From assembly GCA_030149365.1 (NCBI GenBank), contig JASBRP010000037.1:30727-94726 (forward strand): a DNA stretch of 64,000 nt, in the 5' to 3' direction. Under the pieces are notes generated by a model that worked only from the letters and a program-made list of their open reading frames with translations, searched no databases and was not told the origin of the DNA. This document shows, piece by piece, positions 38,609 to 47,911 of the stretch; position 1 is the first letter of the stretch, and each line of letters starts with the position of its first letter. The DNA is from Solimonas sp. GTDB taxonomy: Bacteria; Pseudomonadota; Gammaproteobacteria; Nevskiales; Nevskiaceae. Made by a program: the position numbers and the translations under genes.

Positions 38609-39286
38609 ATGAGCGGCAAGAGCCGCGTACTGGTGGTAGAGGACGACGCCGACACGCGCGAGCGGCTGTCGCGAGCGGTCGCGGCCGATCCGGACCTGGC
38701 GCTCTGCGGCCAGGCCGGCAGCTGCGCCGAGGCGCGCCGGGCCTTCGCCGCACAACAACCCCAGGTGGTGCTGATCGACCTCGGCCTGCCCGACGGCCAC
38801 GGCGCCGCGCTGATCCGCGAGCTGTCGGCGCAGGACTCCAGTGTGCTGTTCATGGTCATCACCGTGTTCGGCGACGAGGCCCACGTGATCGAGGCCATCG
38901 CCGCCGGCGCCAGCTCCTACCTGCTGAAGGACGCCAGCGCGCCGCAGGTGGCCCGCGCCATCCGCGAGATGCTGGCCGGCGGCTCGCCGATCAGCCCCGG
39001 CGTGGCGCGCTACCTGCTGCAGCGCCTGCAGGCCCCCGCTGCGCCGAAGGCGCCAGACACCGCGGCCGATCCGGCCACGCGGCTGTCGGCCCGCGAGAGC
39101 GACGTGCTCAACCTAGTGGCCAAGGGCTACGCCTACGCCGAGATCGGCGCGGCGCTGGATATCTCGGTCAACACCGTCGGCTCCCACGTGAAGCAGATCT
39201 ACCGCAAGCTGGCCGTGCGCTCGCGCGGCGAGGCCGTGTTCGAGGCGATCCAGCGCGGGCTGATCGGCGATCTGTCCGGCAGATGA
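38609..39286 (+). CDS. Response regulator, NarL/LuxR type
   Basis: 225 residues. The receiver domain has VVEDDADTRE, phosphoacceptor Asp in VLIDLGLPDGHG and Lys in YLLKDAS. The C-terminal LuxR-type HTH is LSARESDVLNLVAKGYAYAEIGAALDISVNTVGSHVKQIYRKL. Its TGA overlaps the ATG of the sensor kinase gene as ATGA, so the pair is coupled. Confidence 0.94.
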   Translation: MSGKSRVLVVEDDADTRERLSRAVAADPDLALCGQAGSCAEARRAFAAQQPQVVLIDLGLPDGHGAALIRELSAQDSSVLFMVITVFGDEAHVIEAIAAGASSYLLKDASAPQVARAIREMLAGGSPISPGVARYLLQRLQAPAAPKAPDTAADPATRLSARESDVLNLVAKGYAYAEIGAALDISVNTVGSHVKQIYRKLAVRSRGEAVFEAIQRGLIGDLSGR

Positions 39287-41058
39287 AGCACCGGCTGCTT
39301 TCTCTGCTTGCGCTGACCGCCGGCGTCATCATGGTGATGGCGGCCATCGCCTTCTGGCATGCGCAGGGGCCGGACGCGGACGACGGCCAGCGACTCAGCT
39401 GGCAAGTCTTGCCGCAGGACGACGCCCAGCACTACCAGGCCGACGCCCGCCTGCCGCCACTCAGCGAAACCTGGGCGCTGTACCTGCAGAGCTACAGCGG
39501 CGAAGCGCTGGTGCTGATCAACGGCATCCCGCTGCGCAGCGGGCGCATCGCCAGCCCCGCGCCGGCGGTGGGCGGTGCGCCGCCACTGCTGCTACCGCTA
39601 CCCGCCGAACTGCTGAGGGCGGGCGACAACCGCATCGAGATCCGCCTGCAGGGCCGGCCTGCGGGCAGCGGCTTCGTCGGCGAGGCCTGGCTCGGCCCGG
39701 AACAGCGGCTGGCGCCGCGCCACGCGCAGCGCCTGTTCCTCAGGCACACCGCACTGGTCGCGCTGATCGTCTGCGCCTTCGTGCTGGCCTGCGTCAGCCT
39801 CGCGCTGTGGCTGCGCCGCCGGCAGGAGCGCATCTATGCCTGGGATGCGGCGGCCTGCTTCACCGGCGCCGCCTACAGTGCGCTGCCGCTGGCCACGCTC
39901 GCCTTGCCGGCGCAGGCCGTCGATGCAGCGATGATGCTGCTGTACTTGTGGTTCGTGGTCTCCGCCGCCTGGCTGGGGCTGTGCCTGTCGGGGCGCGACC
40001 AGCCCCGCACGCGGCGCATCATCGGCATCGCGTCCTGGGGCGGCTCCGCGCTGATCCTGCTCGCCGCGCTGGCCCTGGGCGCCTCGGGCTTCCGCCGGGC
40101 GCTGCCACTGGTCTACATGGCGATCATCGGGCTCGGTACCTACACCACGCTGACGGTGTTCTGGCGCCAATACCTCGCGCGCTGGGATGCCACCTCGGCC
40201 TGGATGCTGGGCGCGGTGATGTGCATCTGCATGGCCTCGTTGCACGACGGCGCCCTGCTGCTGGGCCTGATCGGCCCCGGCGATGGCTTCTGGCTGGCCT
40301 ATGCCGCGCCGCCGCCGATGATCGTCTTCACCGCGATCCTGCTGCGTCACTTCGTGCAGGCGCTGTCGGAGTCCGAGTCGCTGAACCGCGAGCTGGAGCA
40401 GCGCGTGGCCGCGCGCGAGGCCCGCATCGCCGAGGACTACCGCGCCCTGCAGCGCGCCGACCGCGAGCGCGCCGTGAGCACCGAGCGCGAGCGCCTGTTC
40501 GGCGACCTGCATGACGGGCTCGGCGGCACGCTGATGGCGACGCTCTCGCGCCTGTCCAACGAAGGCGCGGCCGACAGCGCGGCGGCGCGCGGCGTGCAGT
40601 CCGCGCTGGACGACCTGCGCCTGGCGCTGACCTCGCTGCATCCCGAGGAGCGCTCGCTGCGCGCCGCGCTGGCGCCGCTGCGCGAGCGGCTCACCGCGGC
40701 CGGCGAGGACGCCGGCCTGGAGGTGCGCTTCGAGCTGCGCGGCCTGGCGGACTCGCTGGAGCTGCCGCATACGCAGACGCTGCAGCTGCTGCGCATCCTG
40801 CAGGAGGCCGGCATGAACGCAGTGCGTCACGCGCAGGCGCGGCGGCTGACCCTGCGCCTCGCCGTGGCCGACGGCCTGCTGGAAGCGCAGGTGGACGACG
40901 ACGGCATCGGCCTGCCCGCGAACGCGGAACGCCCCGGCCACTACGGCCTGGCCAACCTGCGCCGCCGCGCCGCGCAGCTCGGCGGCCACATCGAGTGGCA
41001 GCCGCTGTATCCGGGCACGCGCGTGCTCCTGCGTTTTGCACTGGACGGCGCCGCCTGA
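39283..41058 (+). CDS. Membrane sensor histidine kinase (HisKA_3 type)
   Basis: 591 residues. There is an N-terminal signal/anchor, a periplasmic beta domain (about 30-150), then seven or so hydrophobic helices (about 155-360) in a 7TMR-DISM-like arrangement. The cytoplasmic dimerisation helix has the phosphoacceptor His in GDLHDGLGGTLMATLSRL, and the ATPase domain has GMNAVRHAQARRLTL and DDDGIGLP with GHYGLANLRRRAAQLGG. It phosphorylates the adjacent response regulator. The extracellular signal is unknown. Confidence 0.9.
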   Translation: MKHRLLSLLALTAGVIMVMAAIAFWHAQGPDADDGQRLSWQVLPQDDAQHYQADARLPPLSETWALYLQSYSGEALVLINGIPLRSGRIASPAPAVGGAPPLLLPLPAELLRAGDNRIEIRLQGRPAGSGFVGEAWLGPEQRLAPRHAQRLFLRHTALVALIVCAFVLACVSLALWLRRRQERIYAWDAAACFTGAAYSALPLATLALPAQAVDAAMMLLYLWFVVSAAWLGLCLSGRDQPRTRRIIGIASWGGSALILLAALALGASGFRRALPLVYMAIIGLGTYTTLTVFWRQYLARWDATSAWMLGAVMCICMASLHDGALLLGLIGPGDGFWLAYAAPPPMIVFTAILLRHFVQALSESESLNRELEQRVAAREARIAEDYRALQRADRERAVSTERERLFGDLHDGLGGTLMATLSRLSNEGAADSAAARGVQSALDDLRLALTSLHPEERSLRAALAPLRERLTAAGEDAGLEVRFELRGLADSLELPHTQTLQLLRILQEAGMNAVRHAQARRLTLRLAVADGLLEAQVDDDGIGLPANAERPGHYGLANLRRRAAQLGGHIEWQPLYPGTRVLLRFALDGAA

Positions 41059-41202
41059 GACGCCGCCTGAGAACTGGCGCACGCAGTCACCATTTCATGT
41101 GATATCTGCCTCCGCGAGGGCTGGCTATAACGACCGCCAGCCCTCCGCGACGCCGCGTTCCAGCGATCCGGTCGGGTGCCCCCCGCATGCCGCGAGATCG
41201 CC

Positions 41203-44076
41203 ATGAGCTTCCTTACGCCGTCCCCGTCCCGCCCCGCTTCCGGGCTCCGCCGCCTGATCATCCTCGCCGCCGCCATGCTGCTTGGCGCCTGCGGATCAGG
41301 AGGCGGTGACTATGCCGCGCCGGCCGCTGCGACACCCGCGCGCGTGGAGATCGTGCAGACCGGCCTGCTGTTCAGCGAGCGTGGCCAGACGCGCCAGCTC
41401 GAGGCCCGCGTCTTCGACGCCGACGGTGCCCGCCTGGATACGCCGGTGACCTGGATTTCCAGCGACCCTTCCGACATCAGCATCGGCGGCAGCGGCCTGG
41501 CTCGCGCCGAGAGCCGCAGCGGCTCCACGCAGATCGTCGCAGCCGCGGGCGAGCTCCGCTCCCTGCCGCTGCTGGCGGTGGTCACCACGGTGGCCGCCGG
41601 AGCCGTACTGGTGGATGACTCGCAGGTGCGGCGCGGCGTGGTCGAAACCGATCCCGAGGCAGAGCCCAGCCTCGACAACACCTATTCGGTGGTGCTGTCC
41701 GGCATCGAGCCGCCGGCCGCCGGCACGGCGGTGATCGGCACCGGCTCCCAGCCGATCGCCGGCCGCGTGGTCTCCACGCGCGCCGTCGAAGGCGGCACCG
41801 AGGTCACGCTGCGGCTGGCACCGCTGCGCGAGCTGTTCCCGGGCCTGGAAATCCAGCAGCGCTTCGATCTTTCCAAGGCCGAGGTCATTGTCCCCGCCGG
41901 CATCTCTGAGTCCTACACGGTGGAGCGCGAGGGCGACACCTACCGTTTCACCCCGCGCAGCACGGTCGCCCGCTCCGCCGCCAAGGCCCTGGGCGCGCCG
42001 GCCGGCACTCGCGCGCTGTTCGACAAGGGCTGCGAAACCAGCCTCAACGGCGCCGGCTTCGGCGACGGCGCCGCACCGCCCTTCGTGTTCAACTCATTCC
42101 CGGTGCTGAGCTTCACCTTGTCGCCGGCACTGGACCTGCTCTACACCGAGGCGCGCGGCCTGGAACGCCTGCTGCTCACCGGCGAACCCACCTTCCGCTT
42201 CGACGCCACCGTCCGCGCCACGCTGGCCTTCGAGGGCAAGGTGGAGTGCAAGGCGGAGCTGCTGCTGTTCCGCGTGCCCGTGGGCGGCGCGCTGTCCGCG
42301 GTGGTCAGCATCCTGGTGCCGGTGGGCGTCGGCTTTGAAGTGGCGGGCAAGATCACCGTGGCAGACGTCCAGCTTGGCCTGAACAGCACCGTCAGCAACA
42401 ACCTGGAGATCGGCCTGCGCTGCAACGGCGACTGCGAGTTCGTCGCCGAGACCAGCAACTTCCGCTCCACGCACACGCCCAAGGTGAGCCTGCCGGGTGT
42501 CGAGGATTTCCGCGTGGCACCGGAGTTCTCCGCCTTCGGCTATGCCGAGGCCGTGATCGGGAATCCCTTCCTGAACTCGCTGCGCTTCGAGGCTTTCGAG
42601 GTGAAGGCGGGGCCGAAGCTGGAGGGCAAGTTCGCGCCGGTGGCCACGCAGATCGCCGCCACCGATTTCAAGTCCAGCTACAAGCTCTCGCTCGGCGTTG
42701 CCGCCGGCTTCGGCGACGACATCGAGCAGGTGCTGAACCTGCTGGGCATCGTCGAGGTGGGTGGTGAGGTGCTGGAGCTGACCACCGACCTGGGCACCTC
42801 GCCCACCGGCGTGCTCACCGTGGATCGCGACCGCTTCGTTACCGGCGAGACCTCCGACTTCCAGCTCAAGCTGGATGCGCCCACGGTGGAGTTCCTGGGC
42901 CTGTACAACATCAAGGAGATCCTGCTGGTGCGCAATTCCGGCGGGCAGCGCGAGGTGGCACGCGCCACCGCCTCCAGCGGCCAGACCACGTTCGATTTCA
43001 GCTTCGTCTCGCCCAACGCCGGACAGACCAGCGAGTTCACCGCCTTCGTGGTCACGCGGCTGCTGCCGCTGGACCTGCTGGCCCTGGAGCTCGACACTGC
43101 GCGCGCCAGCAACGCCGTCCCGGTGGCGACGAACGACCGGCTCAGCGTCACCCAGGGCAGCAGCGGTGACAGCGTCGCCGTGCTGGACAACGACAGCGAC
43201 GCCGATGGAGACACCTTGCGCGTCAGTGCCGTGACCCAGCCGGCCAACGGCCAGGCCAGCATCACGGCCGAAGGCACGCGCGTGAGCTACAAGCCCCAGA
43301 CCGACTTCGTCGGCACCGATCGCTTCGACTACACCGTGGTGGACGACAAGGGCGGCAGCGCCAGCGCCACGGTCACCGTGGAGGTGCAGCCGCGAGCCGA
43401 GTCGGTGGCACGCCTGGACGCCGTCCTCAGCTCGACCGGTGCGGGCGCCGTGGCCTGCGGCACCACGCAAGACCCGGAGTGCCTGTTCCGGGGCTCCACG
43501 CAGGATGAGGAACGGGAGAACGACCGCAGTACCGGCTTCAACGGCAACCAGCAGACCAACGCCGCCGCGCAGCAGTCGTCGGGCGATGCGAAGGGCAATG
43601 CCAGCGGCAGCGCCCAGGTGCTGCTCGACCGCTCCGATGGCACGGTGAGCGAGATGATCCTGAGCTGCACCGGCAACGGCGACTTCGGCGCCGGCCGCGA
43701 GACACCGGCGAGATTCGCCGCCTCGGCCAATGTCCGCAGCACCGCCAGTGTCGACTTCACCATCGAAGGCGAGGCCGGCATGGACTACACGCTGAGCCTC
43801 AGCGGCGTGGACGTTGCCGCGCCCCAGCGGCCCAAGCTGGCCAGCGCCACCGTCAGTGCCGCCTTCCAGTCCAGGAGCAGCACGCTGTTCAGCGCTGCCC
43901 GCAACAGCGAAGGGTCGGGCGACGAAAGTGGCAGCCGTAGCGGACGGCTCGGTCCGGGTACCCACACGCTGTCCATCATTTGCGGCAGTGGCGGCCGCGA
44001 CGGCCCCGACAGCGGCTGGGTCGGTGGCGGCGCCTTCAATCATTCGCAGAAGATCGAGTTGCGATTGAGCCCTTGA
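41203..44076 (+). CDS. Large surface lipoprotein with cadherin-like (Ig-type) repeat
   Basis: 957 residues from ATG 41203. The signal peptide ends in LLGACGS, a lipobox. An Ig-like Big_2-type domain follows (VEIVQTGLLFSERGQTRQLEARVFDADG, residues 45-140), then a long beta-rich region. At about 640-735 there is a cadherin-like repeat (DRLSVTQGSSGDSVAVLDNDSDADGDTLRV... to FVGTDRFDYTVVDDKGGSASATVTV) with DxDxDGD calcium-type residues. The tail is Ser/Gly/Asn-rich. It is probably surface-exposed; adhesion is possible but unproven. It is a single gene. Confidence 0.8.
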   Translation: MSFLTPSPSRPASGLRRLIILAAAMLLGACGSGGGDYAAPAAATPARVEIVQTGLLFSERGQTRQLEARVFDADGARLDTPVTWISSDPSDISIGGSGLARAESRSGSTQIVAAAGELRSLPLLAVVTTVAAGAVLVDDSQVRRGVVETDPEAEPSLDNTYSVVLSGIEPPAAGTAVIGTGSQPIAGRVVSTRAVEGGTEVTLRLAPLRELFPGLEIQQRFDLSKAEVIVPAGISESYTVEREGDTYRFTPRSTVARSAAKALGAPAGTRALFDKGCETSLNGAGFGDGAAPPFVFNSFPVLSFTLSPALDLLYTEARGLERLLLTGEPTFRFDATVRATLAFEGKVECKAELLLFRVPVGGALSAVVSILVPVGVGFEVAGKITVADVQLGLNSTVSNNLEIGLRCNGDCEFVAETSNFRSTHTPKVSLPGVEDFRVAPEFSAFGYAEAVIGNPFLNSLRFEAFEVKAGPKLEGKFAPVATQIAATDFKSSYKLSLGVAAGFGDDIEQVLNLLGIVEVGGEVLELTTDLGTSPTGVLTVDRDRFVTGETSDFQLKLDAPTVEFLGLYNIKEILLVRNSGGQREVARATASSGQTTFDFSFVSPNAGQTSEFTAFVVTRLLPLDLLALELDTARASNAVPVATNDRLSVTQGSSGDSVAVLDNDSDADGDTLRVSAVTQPANGQASITAEGTRVSYKPQTDFVGTDRFDYTVVDDKGGSASATVTVEVQPRAESVARLDAVLSSTGAGAVACGTTQDPECLFRGSTQDEERENDRSTGFNGNQQTNAAAQQSSGDAKGNASGSAQVLLDRSDGTVSEMILSCTGNGDFGAGRETPARFAASANVRSTASVDFTIEGEAGMDYTLSLSGVDVAAPQRPKLASATVSAAFQSRSSTLFSAARNSEGSGDESGSRSGRLGPGTHTLSIICGSGGRDGPDSGWVGGGAFNHSQKIELRLSP

Positions 44077-44101
44077 GGCCATCGCCGCAGAGTGAGAGCG
44101 T

Positions 44102-44329
44102 CTAGCGCTCGCGCCGTTCGTAGCGGTCGTGCACCGTCGTACTGATGAAGCGGGTGAGCCCGCGGCCACGCGCGGCCAGGCGCTTCATCAGTACGATGTT
44201 GTTTGCCCCGGCGCTGGCGTCGGTGTAACGGTACGTGGAGCCGTTGCGGAAGCGCACGCGGATGTAGTCCTCTCCGGCTTCGTAGGCCGTTACACCCGCA
44301 TTGCCGCCGAGGTTGGCATAGCGCTCCAT
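44102..44329 (-). CDS. Small KTSC-like protein
   Basis: 75 residues. GVTAYEAGEDYIRVRFRNGSTYRYTDASAGANNIVLMKRLAARGRGLTRFISTTV follows the KTSC-like pattern of a beta strand set (VxF.nGs.YrY) followed by a helix. Function unknown. It lies 10 bases downstream of the DUF5924-type gene on the same strand. Confidence 0.65.
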   Translation of the reverse strand: MERYANLGGNAGVTAYEAGEDYIRVRFRNGSTYRYTDASAGANNIVLMKRLAARGRGLTRFISTTVHDRYERRER

Positions 44330-44339
44330 CGCCGCATGC

Positions 44340-45380
44340 TCACTTCACCCGGAAGCGCATCTCGCCGATCAGCTGCCCGCCATCGGTAATGACCTGCACC
44401 TTCCAGTCACCCCGGCAATCCGCCGGGAAGCCAGTCTTGCGCGTCCAGGCGCGGTAGCCCTGCTCGCGCCCGCCTGCGATGTGCAGCGGGATGCGGTCCA
44501 CCTCCCGGCCCTCGTGCACCCAGCGGTGGAACACCTGCTCGCGCAGGCCACGCGGCGCGCGGATGGCGCTGAAGGCATAGAGGCCATTGGCGTTCAGATC
44601 GGCCACGCTGATCTCGCGGACATTGCTGCCCGGGGTGCGTGCCGCCTCGTCTACCTGCTGGCTGATCACGCCCTGGTTGATCCACAGCGTCACCGGCGGC
44701 ACCCAGGGGCCGTAGAGCCAGGCCAGCACACCCAGGCCCGCCGCGCCGGCGAAGGACGCGAACCAATGGCGCAGCCGTCGCCGCTCGGCGAGCTGGGCCA
44801 GGCTCGGCACCGCCAGCACCGCGACCGCCAGAGCCGCCCAGGCCAGCGTCTCCGTGGTCGTCAGGTGCACGAAGGTCGGCAGCAGGATCAGCGTGGCCAC
44901 GTAGACCGACAGCGCGTGATAGGCCAGGAACATCGCCGGGCGCCCGGTCATCTGCCGGTGGTAGATCGGGTCCCAGCAGGACGCCAGCGCCGCCAGCCCC
45001 ACCGCCACCGTGAACAGCGACTGTGCCGAAGCCCAGGTGGTGGTATGCAGCAGGAAGGGCAGCGAGAAGAAGAAGGTTTCCTGGTGGATGCCCTGCGTGA
45101 CGAAGCGCAGCAGCCAGGGCGACGACTGCGCCCACTGCGGCCGCAGCCGGCCCAGCCACTGGCCCAGCGTGCCCTCCGCCAGGATCATCAACCAGCCCAG
45201 CAGCAGGAAGCCGGCCAGCCACAGGCCCATCACCTCCTGCCGGTTGATCAGGAAGAAGCTACCAACGCCCAGCACGAAATTGGCCGGCGCCCACCAGCGC
45301 CGGCAGCGCCACAACCAGCGCTCCAGGCGGGGCGCGGTGGGCGAGGGAGCGGCGGGGGCGGGAGTAGGGGCGTCGGTCAT
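44340..45380 (-). CDS. DUF5924/DUF2914 membrane protein
   Basis: 346 residues from ATG 45380. About seven hydrophobic helices (residues 35-235) precede a C-terminal domain (REQVFHRWVHEGREVDRIPLHIAGGREQGYRAWTRK...GDWKVQVITDGGQLIGEMRF) that fits DUF2914, a small beta domain likely facing the periplasm. Longer in-frame starts (to 45506) overlap the divergent yhhQ and lack family similarity. Confidence 0.75.
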   Translation of the reverse strand: MTDAPTPAPAAPSPTAPRLERWLWRCRRWWAPANFVLGVGSFFLINRQEVMGLWLAGFLLLGWLMILAEGTLGQWLGRLRPQWAQSSPWLLRFVTQGIHQETFFFSLPFLLHTTTWASAQSLFTVAVGLAALASCWDPIYHRQMTGRPAMFLAYHALSVYVATLILLPTFVHLTTTETLAWAALAVAVLAVPSLAQLAERRRLRHWFASFAGAAGLGVLAWLYGPWVPPVTLWINQGVISQQVDEAARTPGSNVREISVADLNANGLYAFSAIRAPRGLREQVFHRWVHEGREVDRIPLHIAGGREQGYRAWTRKTGFPADCRGDWKVQVITDGGQLIGEMRFRVK

Positions 45381-45471
45381 CGGCGGAGTGTAGCGGGCAA
45401 CGGCGCCGCGCCTTCTGGGGATCACCAGCATCCCGGTGTAAGCTGAACCCTGACTGACTCCAGGGATCATC

Positions 45472-46212
45472 ATGAACACGCAGGCCGTGCCGGGACAGGG
45501 CTTCAAGTACTACGACTTCCTGCTCGGAGGCATGGTCGCGGTATTGCTCTGCTCCAACCTGATCGGCCCCGGCAAGGTCTGCACCGTCACGCTGCCCTAC
45601 TTCGGCGAGTTCGCCTTCGGTGCCGGCAACCTGTTCTTCCCCATCGGCTACATCTTCGGCGACGTGCTCACCGAGGTCTACGGCTACGCTCGCGCCCGCC
45701 GCGCCATCTGGGCCGGCTTCGGCGCCATGCTGTTCGCCACCCTGATGGCCGCCATCGTCGTCGGCATGACCCCGAGCCCCCACGAGCCCTGGAACGCCAC
45801 CCTGCAGCCCGCGCTGGAAGTGGTCTTCGGCAACACCTGGCGCATCGTCTGCGCCAGCATGCTGGCGTACTGGGCCGGCGACTTCGTCAACTCCTATGTC
45901 ATGGCGCGCATGAAGGTCCGCTTCGGCGGCCGCCACCTGTGGATGCGCACCATCGGCAGCACCTTCTGCGGCCAGGGCGTGGACTCCCTGATCTTCTACC
46001 CGCTGGCCTTCTACGGCGTCTGGACCAACGACGCCCTGCTCGCCGTCATCGGCTTCAACTTCGCCTTCAAGCTCGGCGTGGAAGTGGCGATGACGCCGCT
46101 GACCTACTTCATCGTCAACCGCCTGAAGAAAGCCGAGGGCGTGGACACCTTCGACACCGACACCAACTTCACGCCGTTCTCGCTGCGCGATGAAGGCGAG
46201 AACCGGCGGTGA
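45472..46212 (+). CDS. yhhQ: Queuosine precursor transporter, YhhQ/VUT family
   Basis: 246 residues with six hydrophobic helices. Motifs typical of the family: FPIGYIFGDVLTEVYGYARARRAIWAGF, FVNSYVMARMKVRFGGRHLWMRTIGSTFCGQGVDSLIFYPLAFYG. It imports queuine/preQ0-type precursors across the inner membrane for tRNA modification. It is the last backbone-like gene before base composition changes at about 46213. Confidence 0.92.
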   Translation: MNTQAVPGQGFKYYDFLLGGMVAVLLCSNLIGPGKVCTVTLPYFGEFAFGAGNLFFPIGYIFGDVLTEVYGYARARRAIWAGFGAMLFATLMAAIVVGMTPSPHEPWNATLQPALEVVFGNTWRIVCASMLAYWAGDFVNSYVMARMKVRFGGRHLWMRTIGSTFCGQGVDSLIFYPLAFYGVWTNDALLAVIGFNFAFKLGVEVAMTPLTYFIVNRLKKAEGVDTFDTDTNFTPFSLRDEGENRR

Positions 46213-46236
46213 TTAGATCGGTGAGTACAAAGGTTT

Positions 46237-46286
46237 AACTCTGTACTTTAGAACTGAACTCTGTACCTCTAAGGGAAACTATGTAC
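46237..46286 (+). repeat. Three 10-bp iterons at exact 20-bp spacing (left array)
   Basis: AACTCTGTAC at 46237 and 46257 and AACTATGTAC at 46277. The spacing of two helical turns puts all sites on one face of DNA. They lie just after yhhQ at the island boundary and 45 bases before the gene at 46331. Confidence 0.85.
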
Positions 46287-46330
46287 CCAGCTGGCATGCC
46301 CGAAATCAGATTAACTAGTAATGGACTGAT

Positions 46331-46768
46331 ATGACCGAAGTAAAAAAAGTGATCGCCGAACTTCGCGAGGATGCTGCCGAGGTCGGTAAGCTCCCTTGGC
46401 GCAGCGATGCTGTTGCCGTTCGTGATGCGGCCGGTCGGCACATCGTCTACCCGGAAAGTGCTGACGTCGGCAGCGCCCTCGCCAGCCTATCCGAGGTTTT
46501 GGCGCGCGCCGAAAGCACCCCACAGCAGATTGACCAAGCGCTTCAAGCCGCTCCGAGGCCACAAGGGAATGGCAAGGAGGGTCCCGCCGGGCTTGTCGTC
46601 GACAACGTGGGGACTGTCTGTAAGCCAGACCTCTGGCCGGTGTTGAAGCGCGTCCTCGAAGGTGGCCCGCGCCTTCGTGCCGCGGCGGAGGTGGATGAGT
46701 TGCGAGAATTAATTCCCCCAGATCTTCCCAACGCACCGGTAAAGCAGCTCGGCGGCAAACTGCTTTAG
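46331..46768 (+). CDS. Island protein of unknown function, bracketed by iterons
   Basis: 145 residues, soluble, Ala/Leu/Glu-rich, beginning MTEVKKVIAELREDAAEVGKL with a mid region LASLSEVLARAESTPQQIDQAL. No family recognised. It is flanked on both sides by triplets of the same 10-bp motif with 20-bp period. It may be cargo of a degraded transposon or be controlled by a protein binding the iterons. Confidence 0.6.
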   Translation: MTEVKKVIAELREDAAEVGKLPWRSDAVAVRDAAGRHIVYPESADVGSALASLSEVLARAESTPQQIDQALQAAPRPQGNGKEGPAGLVVDNVGTVCKPDLWPVLKRVLEGGPRLRAAAEVDELRELIPPDLPNAPVKQLGGKLL

Positions 46769-46804
46769 CGTGACAGTAGCGTCAGGAGGTGAGCCCGTGG
46801 ATTT

Positions 46805-46854
46805 AGCTCGGCATTTTAGGGTGGAACTCTGCATTTTTAAGAGAAACTCGGTAT
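46805..46854 (+). repeat. Three iterons at exact 20-bp spacing (right array)
   Basis: AGCTCGGCAT (46805), AACTCTGCAT (46825) and AACTCGGTAT (46845). They share the A(A/G)CTC core and the 20-bp period with the left array and have the same orientation. Flanking bases also agree (TAAG.GAAACT between sites 2 and 3 in both), so the two arrays are diverged copies of one sequence. Confidence 0.82.
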
Positions 46855-46988
46855 CGATCTAGCTGCCCCTCCCATTTGACGGCGCGGGTCAACGCCCCTG
46901 GGATCTACTGCAGGGTTCAGCCGCATTGTCGCTAACGGCCCTTGCCTATGTATGACGCCTATCGAGTTCTAGTGGAATTGAGGGGTGA

Positions 46989-47513
46989 TCAGAGTTTCTT
47001 GCAGAGCTCGTGTCCTTGAGGGAACTCATTCATGATGAGCCGTGATTCGATTGGCCGTCGAATCCCCATTACAGGCTCGCACACTCTACTTGGCGTGTAG
47101 GTGCCATCGCCATTTGCAGTAAACCGATTCCAACAGACCATATCGCCTGTGGACACTCTTTCATCGGGAAGTTGGCGCTCGATAAACCAGGGTTGGTAAC
47201 ACATACCCGCCTTCACTTTGACGAACGTGTAGGCGTAGGAATCGAGACTTTTTGCGCCCCATTTTCCCCACCGGTAGACCACAGAATACTCCCCCGGTGG
47301 CACTTTGATGCCGATACCCATTGCGTTGGGAGTTTCCTGGCCATTGATGGATTCAATCCGAAAGATGCGCTCCTGCCCCGCGTACGAACTGACACCGATT
47401 AGGCCCAGGCCCCCAGGCGAAGTCTGATAGCCAGGCATCGATGGAGCGGCACAGGCTGAAGCAAGTACCGAAAGCCCTGTCGCAAGGACAGCCTTCAGCC
47501 CCCATCCCGTCAT
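46989..47513 (-). CDS. Island lipoprotein of unknown function
   Basis: 174 residues from ATG 47513. The signal peptide (KAVLATGLSVLASAC) ends in a lipobox Cys. The mature part is beta-rich with IKVPPGEYSVVYRWGKWG and an even number of later Cys residues (CYQPW, VCWNRF, CEPVMG, LCKKL), suggesting periplasmic disulfides. It is followed by no recognised partner. Confidence 0.75.
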   Translation of the reverse strand: MTGWGLKAVLATGLSVLASACAAPSMPGYQTSPGGLGLIGVSSYAGQERIFRIESINGQETPNAMGIGIKVPPGEYSVVYRWGKWGAKSLDSYAYTFVKVKAGMCYQPWFIERQLPDERVSTGDMVCWNRFTANGDGTYTPSRVCEPVMGIRRPIESRLIMNEFPQGHELCKKL

Positions 47514-47635
47514 TTCATCGGCGCACCGTTGATATGTTGGACGTCTTGATTCCCCCATCGCTCTCCCCCTGATTGGGCTTGTTGAATGTGCCGTGTCTCA
47601 AGTACCAGCGGCCTAAAGACGCGCCTTAGTCCGAT

Positions 47636-47653
47636 TATTAACGATAGTTAATA
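47636..47653. promoter_or_regulatory. Palindromic operator upstream of the XRE gene
   Basis: TATTAAC (47636-47642), GATA, GTTAATA (47647-47653). It is 34 bases upstream of the xre-like start and probably an autoregulatory site. Confidence 0.6.
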
Positions 47654-47660
47654 GACAGTC

Positions 47661-47682
47661 CAAGCCTCTGGTTTGAGGCTTG
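47661..47682 (+). other. Leader hairpin abutting the XRE start
   Basis: CAAGCCTC, loop TGGTTT, GAGGCTTG: an 8-bp stem ending 4 bases before the ATG at 47687. No Shine-Dalgarno is visible, so this structure may limit translation or the mRNA may be leaderless. Confidence 0.5.
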
Positions 47683-47686
47683 CCGG

Positions 47687-47911
47687 ATGGCGAAGAGTCG
47701 AAAGCCGGGGCTGAGGCAGGTGCTGGCGGCAAACGTCCGTCGGGAACGTCTCGCCCAGGATTTAAGTCAGGAGGCGTTAGCTGACTCAGCCGGACTTAGC
47801 CAGACGTACGTCAGCCTCGTCGAATCCGGAAAGCCTGCGGCATCAATCGATGCCATTGAGCAGCTTGCGATCGCGCTCGCTATCGAGCCCCACGAGCTAC
47901 TTCGCCGGTAG
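47687..47911 (+). CDS. XRE-family helix-turn-helix regulator
   Basis: 74 residues, one Cro/C1-type domain (LRQVLAANVRRERLAQDLSQEALADSAGLSQTYVSLVESGKPAASIDAIEQLAIALAIEPHELL). It is the size of phage repressors and restriction-modification controller proteins. A palindrome upstream suggests self-regulation. No restriction-modification genes are adjacent. Confidence 0.88.
   Translation: MAKSRKPGLRQVLAANVRRERLAQDLSQEALADSAGLSQTYVSLVESGKPAASIDAIEQLAIALAIEPHELLRR

Noticed and set aside
46237..46854. CRISPR array
   Set aside because: The repeated units are only 10 bp with 10-bp gaps and there are two separate triplets; no cas genes are present.
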